Positions 34,272 through 43,953 of a DNA stretch of 64,000 bases are shown piece after piece. The number at the start of each line of letters is the position of its first letter. Within the stretch, counting starts at the first letter, position 1. Below the pieces are notes generated by a model that did not search any database, was not told the origin of the DNA, and was given only the letters and a program-made list of their open reading frames with translations. The stretch is from Reclinomonas americana ATCC 50394 (lineage: Eukaryota > Jakobida > Jakobea > Jakobida): the NCBI GenBank assembly GCA_048213135.1, contig PS015009.1, forward strand, positions 930,001 through 994,000, given 5' to 3'. The position numbers and the translations under genes are program-made.

Positions 34272-35858
34272 TTAATAGAACGGGTTTTGCGCACACACAG
34301 GATTCGAGATGGTCTCATCTGAAGGAATAGGCCAGATGAACCTGTAGTTGGCGTAAGGTACCGCAGCCAGTGTGGTAGGTACTACAGGGTTAGTAGTACA
34401 ATTGTACATGCCCACGTTGGCATAAGTAGTAGCTACTTTAGCAGGAATACCACCGGTTCCGTAGGTAGCATCCAGCGCCAGGCGATGAATATCACCCCAG
34501 CGTTTGCCTTCACCCAGGAACTCGATCCTTCTTTCTACCAGGATCGCTTTTACCAGGTCAACTTTAGTAGCGAAAGACGCTACAGTATAGGAGGCTGCTG
34601 GTAATGCAGATGGAGGAATAGACCTGTTACGTACTGCATTCAGCAGGTCAACCGCCCTTGAGTTTACCGGGGAAGTAGCACCCAGCCTTGCTTCAGCTTC
34701 TGCCAGCATCAGCAAAACTTCTGCGTAGCGGATATAAGGAGCGGCATCGGTACGGCTTACCACATCTTTATATTTAGCGCAGTAGTAGTATGTTGGGCCA
34801 GGCAGGGTCAGTGAAGTCCTCCTGAGGTCATCACAACGCCAGCCGGCATTGTTCCACATAGCCTGGCTGATATCAACAAGACCACGGCCGCCAACAGAAA
34901 GCGCTCCGTACATAGATGGTAATGAACCATTCACGCCCGGGTTGTCATTGGCATCATTCTTAACAGAGAAAATAGACTCTTCGGAGTTGTTGTTCAGGAA
35001 AGCACCATCCGGAGGACCTGTCAGCCTTACTGTTCCGAAGGATGTAGGTGCGGCGAAAGGAGCTGACGCGTTCACCAGTTTATTACCTTCAGTAATAACA
35101 CCGGCCCAGTCTTCCATGTGCATTTTGATGCGCATTTTCAGTGCAATGGCAGCTGCCTTGGTAGCACGGAATGTACTTTTGGTTGCAGGCAGGTTGGTTT
35201 CCGCGAAATCAAGATCCGCCAGGATTTTAGTATAGCATTTGTTCACGGAATCACGCGGACGGTTATACTGTATCGCGGTGTTGATCTTGTCGAGGCTGTT
35301 GATGCCGCTGTCCCTGTAAGTAACACCCAGGTTCTTACCCTGGTTATCAGCATAAGGACGTGCGAAATGCAGCAGCAGTTCGTGATGCGCCCAGGCCCTT
35401 AAAAAGCGGCATTCGGCATCGTATTGTGTAGCGAGTGCACTGGTAAGCACACCTTTCGATTGTGCATCCACGCAACCTTCACGTACCAGGTTAGCCCTGT
35501 TGATCATGGCGTACAGGGTATGCCACATATAAACGTTATTGGCTGTGGTAGGATCGTAAGAGTTCTCGTATGTTACCTGGTAAAAAGTAGCATTGTTGTG
35601 CATGTCTTCACCACGCATATCACCCTGTTCGATGCTGGCAGCGCCGAAGGGATACCCCCTCACCTGTCCACCGGCATAAAAGCCGCTTTGTGCAGCGTCA
35701 TAAACGCCATTCAGCGAAGCGAGACATTTTTCCGGGGTAGAGTAAGCCAGGGATTCATCCAGTGAATTCGAAGGAGAAACTTCCAGCACTTTCTTACATC
35801 CTGTTGCGATCAGGATTGCTGCCCCCAGGAAAGCTATTATCAGTTTATTGTATTTCAT
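34272..35858 (-). CDS. RagB/SusD family nutrient-binding outer-membrane lipoprotein
   Basis: The 528-residue lipoprotein has a type II signal with ATGC (Cys21). TPR-like SusD features are visible: YAMINRANLVREGC, AECRFLRAWAHHELLLHFARPY, the RYAEVLLMLAEAEARLG block, and the C-terminal RRIEFLGEGKRWGDIHRLAL segment. It forms the lid that captures substrate for the SusC channel encoded just upstream in transcription order. ATG 35858 is used rather than TTG 35864. No glycoside hydrolase, anti-sigma or sigma gene adjoins, so the substrate (glycan, peptide or other) cannot be told. Confidence 0.95.
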   Translation of the reverse strand: MKYNKLIIAFLGAAILIATGCKKVLEVSPSNSLDESLAYSTPEKCLASLNGVYDAAQSGFYAGGQVRGYPFGAASIEQGDMRGEDMHNNATFYQVTYENSYDPTTANNVYMWHTLYAMINRANLVREGCVDAQSKGVLTSALATQYDAECRFLRAWAHHELLLHFARPYADNQGKNLGVTYRDSGINSLDKINTAIQYNRPRDSVNKCYTKILADLDFAETNLPATKSTFRATKAAAIALKMRIKMHMEDWAGVITEGNKLVNASAPFAAPTSFGTVRLTGPPDGAFLNNNSEESIFSVKNDANDNPGVNGSLPSMYGALSVGGRGLVDISQAMWNNAGWRCDDLRRTSLTLPGPTYYYCAKYKDVVSRTDAAPYIRYAEVLLMLAEAEARLGATSPVNSRAVDLLNAVRNRSIPPSALPAASYTVASFATKVDLVKAILVERRIEFLGEGKRWGDIHRLALDATYGTGGIPAKVATTYANVGMYNCTTNPVVPTTLAAVPYANYRFIWPIPSDETISNPVCAQNPFY

Positions 35859-35878
35859 TACCAATTATTTTTTATGTT

Positions 35879-38800
35879 TTAGAGTCCAACATTAAAGCCG
35901 AAAGAAATGGTCCTGATCGTAGGCGAGGTATTATTATCGATACCCAGTTCGCTGATGTTATCAGGATCCGGTCCTTTGTAGCTGGACCATGTCCAGAGGT
36001 TCTGACCCTGTACAAAGAACCTGCAGGATTTGAAGATACCTTTTGTTTTTTCGTCCAGGCGTTTGGCATCGAAATTATAGCTCAGTACAATGTTCTGCAG
36101 CCTCAGGTAATCACCGTCTTCCAGGAAGCGGCCATTGGTCCTGCCGGTCATGTTCACCTGTACGTCACGGCCATACCACAGTTTAGGAACGTTGGTTACT
36201 TGTCCGGGTTTGGTCCAGCGGTCGAGGATTTCGCGGCCGTTGTTCACAAAGCCCTGGCTCAGCAAGGTTTCCTGGCGGGTAAGGTTGTATACTTTATTAC
36301 CACCGCTGTAACGGAACATAACTTCCAGGCCAAAGTTTTTGTATTCAAATGTATTGGTAAATGCACCAAACCAGGTTGGTGTGGTTGAACCCAGGATTTT
36401 TTTATCCGCATCATTCAGTGTAGTCTGAACACCCAGGTTCGGATCATCTTTGCTCAATGCGTAGTAGTAAGAAGCGTTAGCGATGTTCAGCTGAACCAGG
36501 CTTCCGTCGGCTTTGTACCACATCGGGTTACCGTTACCGGAGTTAACACCTGCCCAAACAAAACCGTACAACGCGTTAACGGCTTCACCCTGGCGCAGGA
36601 TATTGAAGGTACCGTTGTTCGGACCTGCAACAGGAATGTCCTGTCCTTTATTCAGTTTGGTGATCTTATTGTTTACTGAAGTGAAGTTGGCATTCACGTT
36701 CCACTTGAAGTCTTTCTTTTGTACCAGGGCCACATTCAGGCTCAGTTCCACACCTTCGTTCTTGGAAGAACCAATGTTCTGGAATGTACCGTTACCGGGA
36801 ACACCATAAGAGTTAGGTGTAGGTACGAAGAAGATCAGGTCATCATTGATATTTTTATACCAGTCACCGGAGAAAGTAACCCTTCCGTTGGCCATGGTCA
36901 GGTCTACACCGATATCGTATTTTTTGTTGGTTTCCCACCTCAGGTCAGGCGTACCCACCGCGTTGATGGCGATACCACCGGTAGACGCGTAAGGAGCTGC
37001 ACCATAAGTAGTGAGGTAGGGGAAGCCACCGGCTACGTTACCCACAATAGCGTAAGAACCCCTGATCTTAACATCGTTGAACAGTTTCCTCATGATAGAG
37101 TTCTGCCAGAATTTTTCCTGGCCGAGCCTCCAGCCGATAGAAGCACCGGGGAAGTTACCGTACCTGTTATTGGGGTTAAGTGCTGTAGTCGCATCACGAC
37201 GAATAGAAAACTGGATAAAGTACCTGCTGTCGTAATCGTAGTTCACCCTTCCGAAATAAGACTGGAAGCCTGTTTTCTGGTAGCCACCGCCTGCGCTCTG
37301 GATAGCGAAGGTGTTGGTGAGGATATTATCCTGCTGGAAGAACAGGTCAGCGATGTTGGAACCCTGTGCCACCACAAATTTGCTTTTGTTACGCTGCATT
37401 TCGGTACCGGCGGTCAGGCCAACGGTATGACGTTTGAAAGTCCTGTTGTAGTTCAGGTAGTTCTGCCAAACATAAATTTCGTTTTGGGTAAAGGTGTTCT
37501 GTACGATACCATTAGAACTGAAACCGTCACCATGACGAGGGTCATAGCTCAGGAAGTCGTAGATCAGCTGGTAGTCAGCAGAAGCCTGTGTCCTGAACTT
37601 CAGTCCTTTTGCAAGGGTCAGTTCCAGGTAAGGCGTAGTGAAGATCCTGTATTTGTCAGAGTTGAATTTGTTTTTGTCCAGTACGAAAGCAATGTTCACG
37701 TAGTTGTTTTCGATGGTCCTGGTGTTGGCGTCCCTGGCCAGGGCGTTACCACCGGGCAGCAGGTTATAACCGGTTGCATGTGCACTGTTGAAAGGCACTA
37801 CGTTCGGCAGGTCACGCAAAGCAGCTGCAACAGCGCCGCTGAGGGCGTTACCACCATTTTGCTGGTCACCATCTTCCTGTTTAGCGATCAGGAGGCTGTT
37901 ACCGAATTTCACGTACTTGTTGATCTCGTGTTCGAAGTTCAGCTTCATACCGTACCTCCTGTTGAAGTTGGTGCGGATGGTACCATCCTGGTCGGAATAG
38001 TTAATGGAAGTATAGAAAGTGGTTTTGTCGTTACCGCCTGAGAAACTCAGGGTGTGGTTCTGAACAAAAGCATTGTCTACGAAAATTTGTTTCTGCCAAT
38101 CGGTGCTGGCACCGTCTGCACGCATGAACGCCTGGTTGGCGCCACCTGCGTTGTTCAGTTTTTCATTGGCAATGGTAACAAATTCCTGGGCGTTCAGCAG
38201 GTCAAACCTTTTGAAGGTGTTGCTGAAACCGAGTGATACGTCGTAGTTAACACGTGTCCTGCCTGATTTACCCCTTTTGGTAGTGATCAGCAATACACCG
38301 TTAGCGGCGCGTGAACCGTAGATGGCTGTAGCGGAACCGTCTTTCAGTACTTCCATGGATTCGATATCGTTGGGGTTGATATCGGCCAGGGCGTTGGAGT
38401 TGGTTACCGCGGCGTTGTTACCGGTAATAACCGGCACACCGTCAACCACCACCAGCGGGTCCCTGCCCAGTGAAATGGAGTTCACACCGCGAACACGGAT
38501 CCTGGCGGGAGCGTTCACCAGGCCGCCGGCTACCGTTACCTGAACACCCGCGGCACGACCGGCCAGCTGCCTGTCGATAGAAGGCGTAACCAGGTTCTTG
38601 AACTCGTCGGTCTGTATCTTACTGTAAGCACCGGTTGCTTTTTTCTTTTGTTGTGTACCATAACCTACGATCACCACCTCTTCCAGGCGGGTATCAACAG
38701 CTTTCAGGGTTACATCAATAACAGCCCTGCTGCCAAGTGCCCTGTTCTGTGTTTCAAAATTTACGTAGGAGAACACCAGCGCTTTCACTGATGCGGGGAT

Positions 38801-38986
38801 GGTAATAGAGTACTTTCCTTCCTTGTTGGTTTGAGTACCTTGTTTTCCGTCCGTACTCGTGACAGAAACGCCTTCAACCGGCGCTCCTTTCTCGTCAGAT
38901 ACCTTACCGGTAATCGTACGGTCCTGAGCAACTGCACTTAGTACGAATACAAATACAGTTGATAGGGTTAAAATCAATTTTCTCAT
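35879..38986 (-). CDS. SusC/RagA family TonB-linked outer-membrane transporter
   Basis: The 1035-residue TonB-dependent porin has a signal peptide (1-20, ending SAVAQ). A carboxypeptidase-regulatory-like domain follows at about 23-100 (ITGKVSDEKGAPVEGVSV), then the TonB box EEVVIVGYG, the plug (RVRGVNSISLGRDPLVVVDGVPV ... SATAIYGSRAANGVLLITTK) and a 22-strand barrel ending with FGFNVGL. It imports the ligand captured by the SusD partner, whose gene follows 20 bp downstream. There is no N-terminal STN domain, so it is not a sigma/anti-sigma transducer type. The start is ATG 38986. Confidence 0.97.
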   Translation of the reverse strand: MRKLILTLSTVFVFVLSAVAQDRTITGKVSDEKGAPVEGVSVTSTDGKQGTQTNKEGKYSITIPASVKALVFSYVNFETQNRALGSRAVIDVTLKAVDTRLEEVVIVGYGTQQKKKATGAYSKIQTDEFKNLVTPSIDRQLAGRAAGVQVTVAGGLVNAPARIRVRGVNSISLGRDPLVVVDGVPVITGNNAAVTNSNALADINPNDIESMEVLKDGSATAIYGSRAANGVLLITTKRGKSGRTRVNYDVSLGFSNTFKRFDLLNAQEFVTIANEKLNNAGGANQAFMRADGASTDWQKQIFVDNAFVQNHTLSFSGGNDKTTFYTSINYSDQDGTIRTNFNRRYGMKLNFEHEINKYVKFGNSLLIAKQEDGDQQNGGNALSGAVAAALRDLPNVVPFNSAHATGYNLLPGGNALARDANTRTIENNYVNIAFVLDKNKFNSDKYRIFTTPYLELTLAKGLKFRTQASADYQLIYDFLSYDPRHGDGFSSNGIVQNTFTQNEIYVWQNYLNYNRTFKRHTVGLTAGTEMQRNKSKFVVAQGSNIADLFFQQDNILTNTFAIQSAGGGYQKTGFQSYFGRVNYDYDSRYFIQFSIRRDATTALNPNNRYGNFPGASIGWRLGQEKFWQNSIMRKLFNDVKIRGSYAIVGNVAGGFPYLTTYGAAPYASTGGIAINAVGTPDLRWETNKKYDIGVDLTMANGRVTFSGDWYKNINDDLIFFVPTPNSYGVPGNGTFQNIGSSKNEGVELSLNVALVQKKDFKWNVNANFTSVNNKITKLNKGQDIPVAGPNNGTFNILRQGEAVNALYGFVWAGVNSGNGNPMWYKADGSLVQLNIANASYYYALSKDDPNLGVQTTLNDADKKILGSTTPTWFGAFTNTFEYKNFGLEVMFRYSGGNKVYNLTRQETLLSQGFVNNGREILDRWTKPGQVTNVPKLWYGRDVQVNMTGRTNGRFLEDGDYLRLQNIVLSYNFDAKRLDEKTKGIFKSCRFFVQGQNLWTWSSYKGPDPDNISELGIDNNTSPTIRTISFGFNVGL

Positions 38987-39007
38987 GTGCAATTAGTTTT
39001 ACAGCGA

Positions 39008-39040
39008 CAAATATAAACCACAATACGTGGATTTGTCAAA
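39008..39040 (-). promoter_or_regulatory. Consensus Bacteroidota promoter of susC-susD
   Basis: On the minus strand TTTG (39040-39037) is followed after 21 bp by TATATTTG (39015-39008), an excellent match. The predicted mRNA leader before the susC ATG is about 15-20 nt. Confidence 0.8.
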
Positions 39041-39114
39041 TAACTGGACAATATTATTCTCTCTTTTGCTGCCTCTTCCGGCAGGCCGTATTGTTTTGTC
39101 AGCGCAGATTTCAC

Positions 39115-39140
39115 GAAAAACAGCCCATCCGGGCTGAAAA
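39115..39140 (-). terminator. Terminator after the RND transporter gene
   Basis: On the minus strand the hairpin CAGCCC-GGAT-GGGCTG (39136-39121) is followed by TTTTT. Confidence 0.75.
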
Positions 39141-39165
39141 GGACATATTTTTCTATTTTTTCATG

Positions 39166-41586
39166 TTAAATTTTCGTTTCCTTCGCCTTTGGAGCGGGTG
39201 CAGCAAGGAGTAACAAAACAGGTAATAACACGAGGTTGGTAACGGTTGCCACCAGCAGGGTAACTGAAGTGAGCCACCCCAATGCCTTGGTACCGCCAAA
39301 ATCGCTGATGCAGAAGATCACGAAACCGGCGATCAGTACCAGTGACGTGTATACGATGCTGAGACCGGTATTGCGGATGGTGGCACCCACCGTTTCTTCC
39401 ACGTTACCGTTATAGGAAGGCAGCTCCTGTTTGTAGTTCACCAGGAAGCGGATGGTAATATCGATGGCAATACCCAACGCCACGCTGAAAACCAGTACCG
39501 ATGAGGGTTTGATGGCCACACCGGCCCACCCCATAATGCCGGCCGTGATCACCAGCGGGATAAGATTGGGTATTAACGAACACCATAGGATACGCATGGA
39601 ACGGAACAGGTACAGCATACAAAGTGAAATAAGCAGGAAGGCCCAGAGGATACTTTCCTTCAATCCATTGATAATAAACCGGCTACCTTCCAAAAAGGTA
39701 GAGCTGGTACCGGTAACCGTTACTTTATAAGGTGCATTGAGGGTATCCTTAACCGTAAGGCTGTCTACCCCGTTCAGTATCCGGTTGGCATTCTGTTGTA
39801 TGCTGTCGATAACCGGGTTCAGCTGGCGGGTACCCACATCGGCCATACTCATACTGATGCGCAGGTATTGTTCCGAAGAATCGATGAAGGCGCCGATAAG
39901 TTTGAGCATGGCGGTATCTTTGGCCGTCATTTCTCCCGTTTCCTTTTTTAAATTAATCTCTCTCAGCGACTTATGCAGTTCCACCAGCGGGTTACCCAGG
40001 CTGGGCAATACAAAGGTGGAGTCGCCGCGGCCACCGCTGAGGCCCTGGTAACTGAACTTAATCCCATCCACCACGGAAAGCGGCTGGGCGATATCAGGTT
40101 GTTTTGACAGGAAGGAATCCTGGAAATAAGCGATGCGGTTCAGGTCTACCGACGAGCGCAGTATGCCCTTGGGTTTGCGGGTATCGAGTACGATCTCAAG
40201 CGGCATCACGCCTTTGAAATGATGTTCAAAAAATTTCAGGTCGGTGTAGATCTTATCGGTTTTGGGCAGGTCATCGACAATGTAAGCCACCGTTTTCAGT
40301 TTGAATATACCAATGCCGGAAACGATAAGAACGACAGCTGTAGCGCCAAACACGGTTTTTTTATGGTTGATCACCCACCGCTCAATACGCAGCAGCAGGT
40401 TGGTCACATACTTATTATTAAGGTACTTCGTTTGTGCGGCACCGGGAGCCCTCAGGTAACTCAGCGCCGACGGCAGCAGGATAAAGGAGATCACGAATAT
40501 CATCATGATGCTGATGCCGGCCACCACGCCAAACTCTTTCAATATAGCGCTGCGGGTAAGGGCGAAAACGGCAAAGCCAATGGCGGCGGTAATATTACAG
40601 AACAGGGTTACCACGCCCATTTTGCTCACCATATCCACCAGGGCATTGTGTTTGCGTTCTTTGGGTGAGGCGGAATCGGCCCCGTGCAGGTAAGAGCTGT
40701 GGTATTTATTGATGAAATAAATACAGTTGGGCACACCTATCACCACTACCAGTGGCGGCGTTAACGCGGTAAGCAGCGTGATCTGGTAACCACACAGGTA
40801 TAAAATGCCAACGCTCCATATCACCCCCAGTACCACCACCAGCAACGACAACATGGCCGTACTGAATGAACGGAAAAAAAGCAGCAATATAAAGGCGCTG
40901 AGCAACAGCGAACCGATGAGGAAGAATTTCATCTCCTGCTGTATCCTGTCGGCCACCACGGTGCGGATCAGGGGCAGGCCGCTGAGGTGGGTCTCCAGCC
41001 CGGCAGCCACGCCAAACTCGTCCACAGCCGCGGTAATGTCTTTTACAATTTTGGTACGCTTGGGCGAGTTCAGCGAATCTTTGTTGATGCGAACCCCCAT
41101 GAGGTAAGCGCCGGTTTGCGGGTTGTACAGTCGTCCTTTGTAAAAGGGCAATCCAAGAAAATTATCTTTTGCCGCATCCAGCAATGCCTGGTCATTCAGC
41201 GTATCTGGGAATATTTTTACGGTGTTGAGTTTGCCGGTGGTACTGTCCTTTTCCAGGCTGATGGCGGATGGTATGGCCAGGATGTCCTGCACATCGCTCA
41301 CTTTTTTTATTCTTTGCTGCATCCGCTGGTAGGCGTTGTACACGGGCAGGGTGAAGAACTTGTCAGTCTGGATGCCAATCACCAGCGTATTGCCATCGTC
41401 GCCAAAACGGTTACGGAAATCTACATAATCTTTATGCTTGGGATTATTGGTGGGAATGGCACGGGCAAATTCATAACTCAGTTTTACTTTACTCGCAAAG
41501 TAGCCCATTACACCCGTTACCAGGAATAAGATAATGAGCAGTACGAGACGATTTTTAAGGACGAACCTGCCTAAACTTTGCCACAT
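39166..41586 (-). CDS. RND/MMPL-family transporter
   Basis: The 806-residue inner-membrane protein has the two-fold repeat of the MMPL/RND superfamily. A first membrane helix lies at 14-33, then a periplasmic loop (about 35-220) and five helices (FLIGSLLLSAFILLLFF, VVLGVIWSVGILYL and on). The repeat follows with a helix near 415-435, a second loop and five more helices. The motif TPPLVVVIGVPNCIYFINKYH and the repeat counterpart ALGIAIDITIRFLVNYK correspond to helix-4 regions that carry proton-relay residues. Relatives move lipids, hopanoids or pigments to the outer membrane. No adaptor or outer-membrane partner is adjacent. Substrate unknown. Confidence 0.9.
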   Translation of the reverse strand: MWQSLGRFVLKNRLVLLIILFLVTGVMGYFASKVKLSYEFARAIPTNNPKHKDYVDFRNRFGDDGNTLVIGIQTDKFFTLPVYNAYQRMQQRIKKVSDVQDILAIPSAISLEKDSTTGKLNTVKIFPDTLNDQALLDAAKDNFLGLPFYKGRLYNPQTGAYLMGVRINKDSLNSPKRTKIVKDITAAVDEFGVAAGLETHLSGLPLIRTVVADRIQQEMKFFLIGSLLLSAFILLLFFRSFSTAMLSLLVVVLGVIWSVGILYLCGYQITLLTALTPPLVVVIGVPNCIYFINKYHSSYLHGADSASPKERKHNALVDMVSKMGVVTLFCNITAAIGFAVFALTRSAILKEFGVVAGISIMMIFVISFILLPSALSYLRAPGAAQTKYLNNKYVTNLLLRIERWVINHKKTVFGATAVVLIVSGIGIFKLKTVAYIVDDLPKTDKIYTDLKFFEHHFKGVMPLEIVLDTRKPKGILRSSVDLNRIAYFQDSFLSKQPDIAQPLSVVDGIKFSYQGLSGGRGDSTFVLPSLGNPLVELHKSLREINLKKETGEMTAKDTAMLKLIGAFIDSSEQYLRISMSMADVGTRQLNPVIDSIQQNANRILNGVDSLTVKDTLNAPYKVTVTGTSSTFLEGSRFIINGLKESILWAFLLISLCMLYLFRSMRILWCSLIPNLIPLVITAGIMGWAGVAIKPSSVLVFSVALGIAIDITIRFLVNYKQELPSYNGNVEETVGATIRNTGLSIVYTSLVLIAGFVIFCISDFGGTKALGWLTSVTLLVATVTNLVLLPVLLLLAAPAPKAKETKI

Positions 41587-41816
41587 GCGGATGAGTTGAT
41601 TGGGTTAAAATGTATCCGGCTGCAAAAGTAATGCCTTTACGGCTGAATGAAAGAATTAAGCCCCCGGGAACATATACCAGTCCGAAAATAGAAGGGATGC
41701 CCGCAAAGCCGTTAAGGTTTTTAGAATTATAATAACTGGTTACTACCAGGGACTGGTTCTTTTCGTCTTAGCGGGAAAAAGCCAACCACTACGGAACCAA
41801 AAGGTAGCTCTTTCCT

Positions 41817-41824
41817 TAATTTTG
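41817..41824 (+). promoter_or_regulatory. -7 box of recO
   Basis: TAATTTTG fits TAnnTTTG and ends 7 nt before the recO ATG, giving a very short leader. Confidence 0.5.
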
Positions 41825-41831
41825 GGCTGTT

Positions 41832-42578
41832 ATGACGCACAAAACCAAAGGCATTGTTCTGCGCACGGTGAAATATGGTGAAACCAGTATGGTGGTGACC
41901 ATTTTTACGGAGCTCTTTGGCGTGCAGACCTACATGGTGAACGGCGTACGCAGTTCGGGGAAAAGGGCCGCGGGCAAGGCCAACCTGCTGCAGCCCACTG
42001 CCATATTGGAGCTGGTGGTGTATCACAGCGAGAATAAATCCATGCAACGGATTAAGGAATTTGCCTGGTCCACCATCTACCGTGAAGTGCTGAGCAATGT
42101 GGTCAAAAACAGCATCGCTCTTTATATGGCGGAACTGCTGTACAAATGCCTGAAACAACCCGAATCCAATCCCGATCTGTTTCATTTCTGCGAAGCGTCT
42201 TTACAGCAACTCGATGAGGCAGGAAAAGTGGTCACCGCCAATCTCCCGCTTTTTTTCACCCTGCACCTGGCCCATTTTTTTGGCTTCAGGATGACGGACA
42301 ATTACAACAGCAACAACACGATCCTTGACCTGGAAGACGGCTATTTTACCGATGCTCGCCCTCCTCACCCTCATTTTATCGAAGGCGAAGAAGCAGCGAT
42401 CACCGCCCACCTGCTGAAAGTAATGATGCCTTCGGAACTGGAAGACCTGCCCGCCCATTTTCACCTCAATGGCGAAACAAGAAGACGGTTACTGTTGCAA
42501 TACCTCCAATTTTACGGGTTACACATCCAGGAGTTCGGTCAAATGAAGACGCTGCTGGTGTTGCACGAAGTATTATAG
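41832..42578 (+). CDS. recO: DNA repair protein RecO
   Basis: The 248-residue protein has an N-terminal OB fold (TKGIVLRTVKYGETSMVVTIFTELFGVQTYMVNGVRS) and a helical C-terminal domain. RecO helps RecR load RecA on SSB-coated single strands in gap repair. The four-cysteine zinc site found in many RecO proteins is not present here. A single-gene transcript is likely: the next gene is convergent and ends 2 bp beyond the recO stop. Confidence 0.92.
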   Translation: MTHKTKGIVLRTVKYGETSMVVTIFTELFGVQTYMVNGVRSSGKRAAGKANLLQPTAILELVVYHSENKSMQRIKEFAWSTIYREVLSNVVKNSIALYMAELLYKCLKQPESNPDLFHFCEASLQQLDEAGKVVTANLPLFFTLHLAHFFGFRMTDNYNSNNTILDLEDGYFTDARPPHPHFIEGEEAAITAHLLKVMMPSELEDLPAHFHLNGETRRRLLLQYLQFYGLHIQEFGQMKTLLVLHEVL

Positions 42579-42580
42579 TT

Positions 42581-43765
42581 TTACAGTATCCTTTTTGCAG
42601 CGGATGTTTTCGTAGTATGCCCTTCATGAATATTGCCGATCAAAACAACGCCCGGTTTCTTACCTGCTTCAAAACTTCCCAGCTCATCATCCATGCCCAG
42701 CGCCCTTGCGCCGTTAAGCGTTGCCCAGCCCAGTATTTCGGCAAGGGGTATACGAAAAGTGAATTGGGCATCCAGCGTTTTGATCTCTTCCAGCATATTC
42801 AGCTGCCAGTTGCTGGCATAACTGTCGGTGCCGATCACCAGCTGGCAACCCTGCTTCCTGAACAACTCTACCGGCGGATCGCGTTGTTCAATATACTGAT
42901 TGGCATTGATACAAAGACAGAAGAAAAGCGATGACGGGTCTTTTTCTTTTACCACCCATTCCAGGTCTTCTTTACTGGTAAACGTGTTGTGCACCAGTAG
43001 CAGCTTTTGATCGTTGGTAAAATAGGGAAGCCAGCTTTGAAGGCTTGTTAATGCCGTAGGTTCAAAACTGCTGATGTCGATACCGAAGTTGGCATACAGG
43101 TCAAGAAACTCTCCCTGTTTATAGCGGTACAATTCATTTTCCGCCACGGCTTCCTGGTTATGAACAGACAGCAGTTGCCCTGGCGTGTTCTCGTTGATCA
43201 GCCTGAACAGGGTTTTGGAAACAGAATAAGGCGCATGCGGACTGAGGGTACTGTTGCCCATCCCTGCATTCATAAAAGCCGATTGTACTTCCTTCGATTG
43301 CTGCAGTCTTTTTTCAGCTGCGGCATCCACAAAACCGGTCACTTCTATAAAATTATGCCAGCGGATACCGCTTGTTTGTTTTACAGGGAGCGTATCGGCT
43401 GTATTGCAGATGTCGCCCACGGCTACAGTCCCCGACTGGTACAACTCCTGTTCCGCCTGCAGCATAGCCTCCTGCTGTAACGCTGCCGAAGAAGGGCCTC
43501 TCTTACTCATCACCTGCTGTACAAAGTTCACCAGCCCTGACCCCGGGGCAATGGCCCCTTTCATATGGCTCAGCTCCAGGTGGCAATGGGCGTTGATGAA
43601 ACCCGGGCAAAGCAGTCCTGGAAGACGATGTACAGCGTCTCCCGCTTCGCTAATGTCGGTTATGGTGGCGATGGTGCCGTCCTCGTTACATACCAGCACT
43701 TTACCCGCCGGGAGCAGCTCATGCCCGGTAAACAGGTGATCCGCTGCAAATTTGAGATAGGCCAT
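42581..43765 (-). CDS. Amidohydrolase (chlorohydrolase/deaminase-like)
   Basis: The 394-residue protein has the metal-dependent amidohydrolase fold. Metal ligands H60 and H62 lie in NAHCHLEL. Further conserved segments are SPHAPYSVS, SVHNQEAVAE, LVHNTF and GTDSYASN, the last with the catalytic aspartate. The pattern fits deaminases acting on purine-like substrates (S-adenosylhomocysteine or aminofutalosine deaminase branch). The HNQE segment differs from the usual HxAE, so the substrate is not assigned. No menaquinone genes are near. It converges on recO with a 2-bp gap. Confidence 0.82.
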   Translation of the reverse strand: MAYLKFAADHLFTGHELLPAGKVLVCNEDGTIATITDISEAGDAVHRLPGLLCPGFINAHCHLELSHMKGAIAPGSGLVNFVQQVMSKRGPSSAALQQEAMLQAEQELYQSGTVAVGDICNTADTLPVKQTSGIRWHNFIEVTGFVDAAAEKRLQQSKEVQSAFMNAGMGNSTLSPHAPYSVSKTLFRLINENTPGQLLSVHNQEAVAENELYRYKQGEFLDLYANFGIDISSFEPTALTSLQSWLPYFTNDQKLLLVHNTFTSKEDLEWVVKEKDPSSLFFCLCINANQYIEQRDPPVELFRKQGCQLVIGTDSYASNWQLNMLEEIKTLDAQFTFRIPLAEILGWATLNGARALGMDDELGSFEAGKKPGVVLIGNIHEGHTTKTSAAKRIL

Positions 43766-43854
43766 ACTGTAAAATTGAATAAAGCGGCTTAAAAACCCAA
43801 AACCATTTCAATCCATCCAATCTTCATGCCCCGATTATAGTGATAATGGTCCAT

Positions 43855-43886
43855 TGTCACATTTTCAAATTGTCACATTTTCAAAT
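43855..43886. repeat. Exact tandem duplication of a 16-bp word
   Basis: TGTCACATTTTCAAAT occurs twice in direct succession (43855-43870 and 43871-43886). It belongs to the CACATT family seen at 3014, 28750 and 57960. Confidence 0.85.
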
Positions 43887-43899
43887 CGTGCTATTGGCA

Positions 43900-43907
43900 T
43901 AACTTTG
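43900..43907 (+). promoter_or_regulatory. -7 box of prfA
   Basis: TAACTTTG fits the consensus and lies about 46 nt before the chosen prfA start. Confidence 0.45.
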
Positions 43908-43953
43908 TGCCCCCTCACCCGGAGCCGGTCCGGTGTCAAACAGGGAAATCATT

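Noticed and set aside
36719-38041. 440-residue plus-strand ORF inside the susC region
   Set aside because: It lies opposite the intact SusC gene, whose whole sequence fits the family. The product has no recognisable domain and is a shadow frame.
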